Shown one piece after another: positions 62,104 to 64,000 of a stretch of DNA of 64,000 nucleotides. The translations under genes were made by a program, and so were the position numbers. The notes beneath the pieces are model-generated. The model ran no database searches and was not told the origin of the DNA. It worked only from the letters and a program-made list of their open reading frames with translations. The stretch comes from Malurus cyaneus samueli (taxonomy: Eukaryota > Chordata > Aves > Passeriformes > Maluridae), in contig CM019218.1 in assembly GCA_009741485.1 (NCBI GenBank), positions 33,232,387-33,296,386 of the forward strand, in the 5' to 3' direction. Numbering within the stretch: the stretch's first letter is position 1; each line of letters starts with the position of its first letter.

Positions 62104-62350
62104 CCTGCGCCGCGCCGCCACCGTGCCCGGCGCGGGCGAGCGTCCGCCGCCCCCCGGCACTCCGCGTCCCCTCCCCGGCCCGGGCCGGCCGCGCTCGGCC
62201 GCGGTTGGCTCGGGGCCGATGCCGGCGGGAGCGGGGATGGGCGCTCCCCTTCTGCTGGCGGTTTGATCCGGGGGGGCCGGGGGAGCCTGGGCTCTCCCCG
62301 CGCTGCCTGGGCCTGAGCGTCGCTTCCCCTCCAGCTGCCTGAAATACCTA
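61880..62350 (-). promoter_or_regulatory. TMEM62: CpG island, TMEM62 promoter
   Basis: This block is very GC-rich and dense in CpG. It covers the TMEM62 start codon and the upstream 250 bases, and returns abruptly to AT-rich sequence after about 62345. No TATA box is seen upstream of the ATG. The GC-rich zone continues leftward to about 61560, but that part belongs to an LTR insertion and not to the promoter proper. Confidence 0.75.
61948..62103 (-). CDS. TMEM62: TMEM62 exon 1, reading frame partly in conflict
   Basis: The ATG at 62103-62101 gives 52 codons that run in phase to RLLWVVQ and the donor CAG|GTGAGC, joining exon 2 at VSDIHIS; human has FWGLQ-ISDIHIS at this junction. In the middle, however, this frame is Arg/Cys/Gly-rich with no membrane anchor. 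Another minus-strand frame of the same bases (from about 62083) reads [18 protein letters not shown], which resembles the hydrophobic N-terminal segment of the human protein. Two compensating indels in the G-rich stretches would reconcile the frames. Sequencing or assembly error is the simplest cause; real divergence is not excluded. Confidence 0.6.
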
Positions 62351-64000
62351 GGTTAAAATAAAACGAAACTCAGGCGGACGAAGAGATCACGTCTCATTCT
62401 GTTTACAAATAAAAAAGTAAACTTTCTCTTTTTCTCCTGACGGTATAATAATTCTACCTGCTCGGAAATATAGGCAATTCGCCTCTTTTGCTCCAGACAG
62501 AAACGTTTTTATGGTATTTTGAACTTATATATATATATATATATATATTATTATATAATATATATATATATTGTCCCACCCATTTTAACCTTGCTATAGC
62601 AACTGCACAGTTTCTGAATTGGTAAGTTTTTCTTTGCTATCAACTCAGTTTCCAAACTGCTGCCCACATTTACTGTTGAGATTTTTTTCTTACCATCTGA
62701 AGCATAAGTTTGGATGAAAAGGCTTCTGTTGCTTCACATGACTGATATTTACTGCAGTATTCTCAAACAACTTCAGGTATTAGAAGTTTCTAATCCAATA
62801 TTGTTTCATTGTAATTATATTTTCTCATATAATTTGTCATAGGATAAAGATTTAATTTTTAGCATTGATAATGATTAGCTTTGCTTGATCAAAACCCCTA
62901 TTTTTCAGTTCAGTTAGACTGTATTAATATATCACACCTCTTTTCAGATGTTCTTGATAATTCAGCTGCTCTTTTTGCAGGACTACATGTATATTTGCTT
63001 TAGTTTTTTTCAGCTGTCTTCCATCTTGCTTGTCTGCTCTTCCCCCCCAAAAACACCCTGAAGAACTGTTGCTAAATCAACAGCAATCAGCAGTCCTGGA
63101 AATCTTCAGGAGTAATCTTGAAAACTGGGGCTTGCTCACTTTATTCCTGAAGCTCTACCATTTAATTTTAGCTCTAGCACGGCTGCCAAGCATTTTGTCT
63201 GTATTAAAATTGATCTGAATTCCTGTTTCATTCTTCTTTCCTCTATTACTGTAGTATCCATGGAGATCTTAGTGTTTCGTGCTATTTCTGTCTGGGCCGT
63301 GGTGCCAACTTGTTTTTCAAGAGGTTTGCTAACACTTTCTTTGCTGTCTCTTTAGGACATGTAGGTTCCAAATTTTTTTTAATAGTTTTGTTAAATAATG
63401 CTAACAGTAAGTCTTGTTTAACTAAAGCAGTTGTTTACGTTAACATAACTTCTAGAAGTCCCACCATAAAGCAAGCCCACACTGATAGTTAGCTAAAAGA
63501 TGTGACCCCATAAGCCTCTTGTCTTGCAAGCACAGGAGGCTGCAGGCAGCCTTCCTGGACTAGGTTTGTTGCTGTCTTGGAATTCTGCCTTGCTTCTCTT
63601 GCTCAACTACATTGGAAACTGGATTATACAATTGCTGGTGTTGATGCTAAAACAGGTGGAGGACTCCAGTAATTACAGTCTAAACTTGGTTGTTGTGGAA
63701 ACAGCACTTCTGGTTGGCCGTGCTATCACAAAGGATTTGGTCTAGATCAGCAACACGGACCGACAGAACAAGATGAGGCTTTGAATTAATTGTTAAGTGG
63801 CTCATGGCAAAAGTCACTTTGTATTTTTTACACCTCATCCCTCTCTCAGTGATAATATCTACACAGTGATTTTAAGTGACAGATTTCAATAATGTAAACA
63901 AGTCTGCAAGACTTTAAAAAATGAAGATGAGTGGTAGCTATGACAGAGGAGCTACATTCAGATGTTCTGAAGATGTAGGAGAGGAACTTTGAGAGTGCCT
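62345..64000. other. Upstream flank of TMEM62, no gene recognised
   Basis: AT-rich DNA follows the CpG island. It includes an AT microsatellite (62525-62572). A GC-richer stretch near 63480-63790 (CTGGTTGGCCGTGCTATCAC, AGCAACACGGACCGACAG) has the look of a decayed repeat but I cannot assign it. Short plus-strand ORFs of 60-73 codons there have no supporting context. Confidence 0.45.
62525..62572. repeat. (AT)n microsatellite
   Basis: About 48 bases of nearly pure TA repeats with a short ATTATTATATAAT interruption, about 420 bases upstream of the TMEM62 start codon. The tract is self-complementary. Confidence 0.95.

Noticed and set aside
61615..62316. Long ORFs (181 and 220 codons) on both strands over the TMEM62 CpG island
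   Set aside because: These are open because of GC-rich composition. Only the 52-codon part ending at 61948 on the minus strand belongs to TMEM62; the rest covers intron and LTR.

Overview
The window is nuclear DNA from a vertebrate, almost certainly a bird. Two genes have introns with GT-AG junctions and vertebrate-type protein sequence. The interspersed repeats are CR1 LINE 3' ends ending in the ATTCTATG-type terminal repeat and avian-type LTRs. Most of the rest is AT-rich non-coding DNA. The species cannot be fixed from the sequence.

Layout. 1-9.0 kb: AT-rich, no convincing exons, one decayed LTR (925-1291). 9.05-10.05 kb: a CpG island with a good splice donor on the minus strand, probably the promoter and first (5' UTR) exon of a leftward gene whose body lies off the left edge; from human gene order MIDEAS/ELMSAN1 is a guess. 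10-23.1 kb: intergenic, with ancient SINE-like debris, one CR1, a (TAA)n microsatellite and two stretches that look like non-coding conserved elements. 23.1-23.9 kb: a CR1 3' end that directly abuts a second CpG island (23.86-24.5 kb). That island is the probable promoter of PTGR2, whose ten-exon structure runs rightward to 36.19 kb; nine exons are coding and give a 347-residue protein. 36.3-45.2 kb: intergenic space between two convergent genes, with three related old LTR-like segments, a 35-bp tandem repeat and a tRNA-like fossil. 45.3-62.1 kb: TMEM62 on the minus strand, 14 coding exons, 635 codons, starting in a third CpG island (about 61.6-62.35 kb). 62.35-64 kb: AT-rich DNA upstream of TMEM62 with an AT microsatellite.

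Function. PTGR2 is a cytosolic NADPH-dependent 15-oxoprostaglandin 13-reductase. TMEM62 is a multi-pass membrane protein with a calcineurin-like metallophosphoesterase domain; its substrate is not established. There is no sign that the two act together: they are tail-to-tail neighbours whose human counterparts lie on different chromosomes (14q24 and 15q15). I found no CRISPR array, operon, bacterial-type defence locus or other plainly new system. The items most worth a second look are the reading-frame conflict in TMEM62 exon 1, a fresh-looking solo LTR with an intact TATA box just inside TMEM62 intron 1, and a protein-like antisense segment in a PTGR2 intron.
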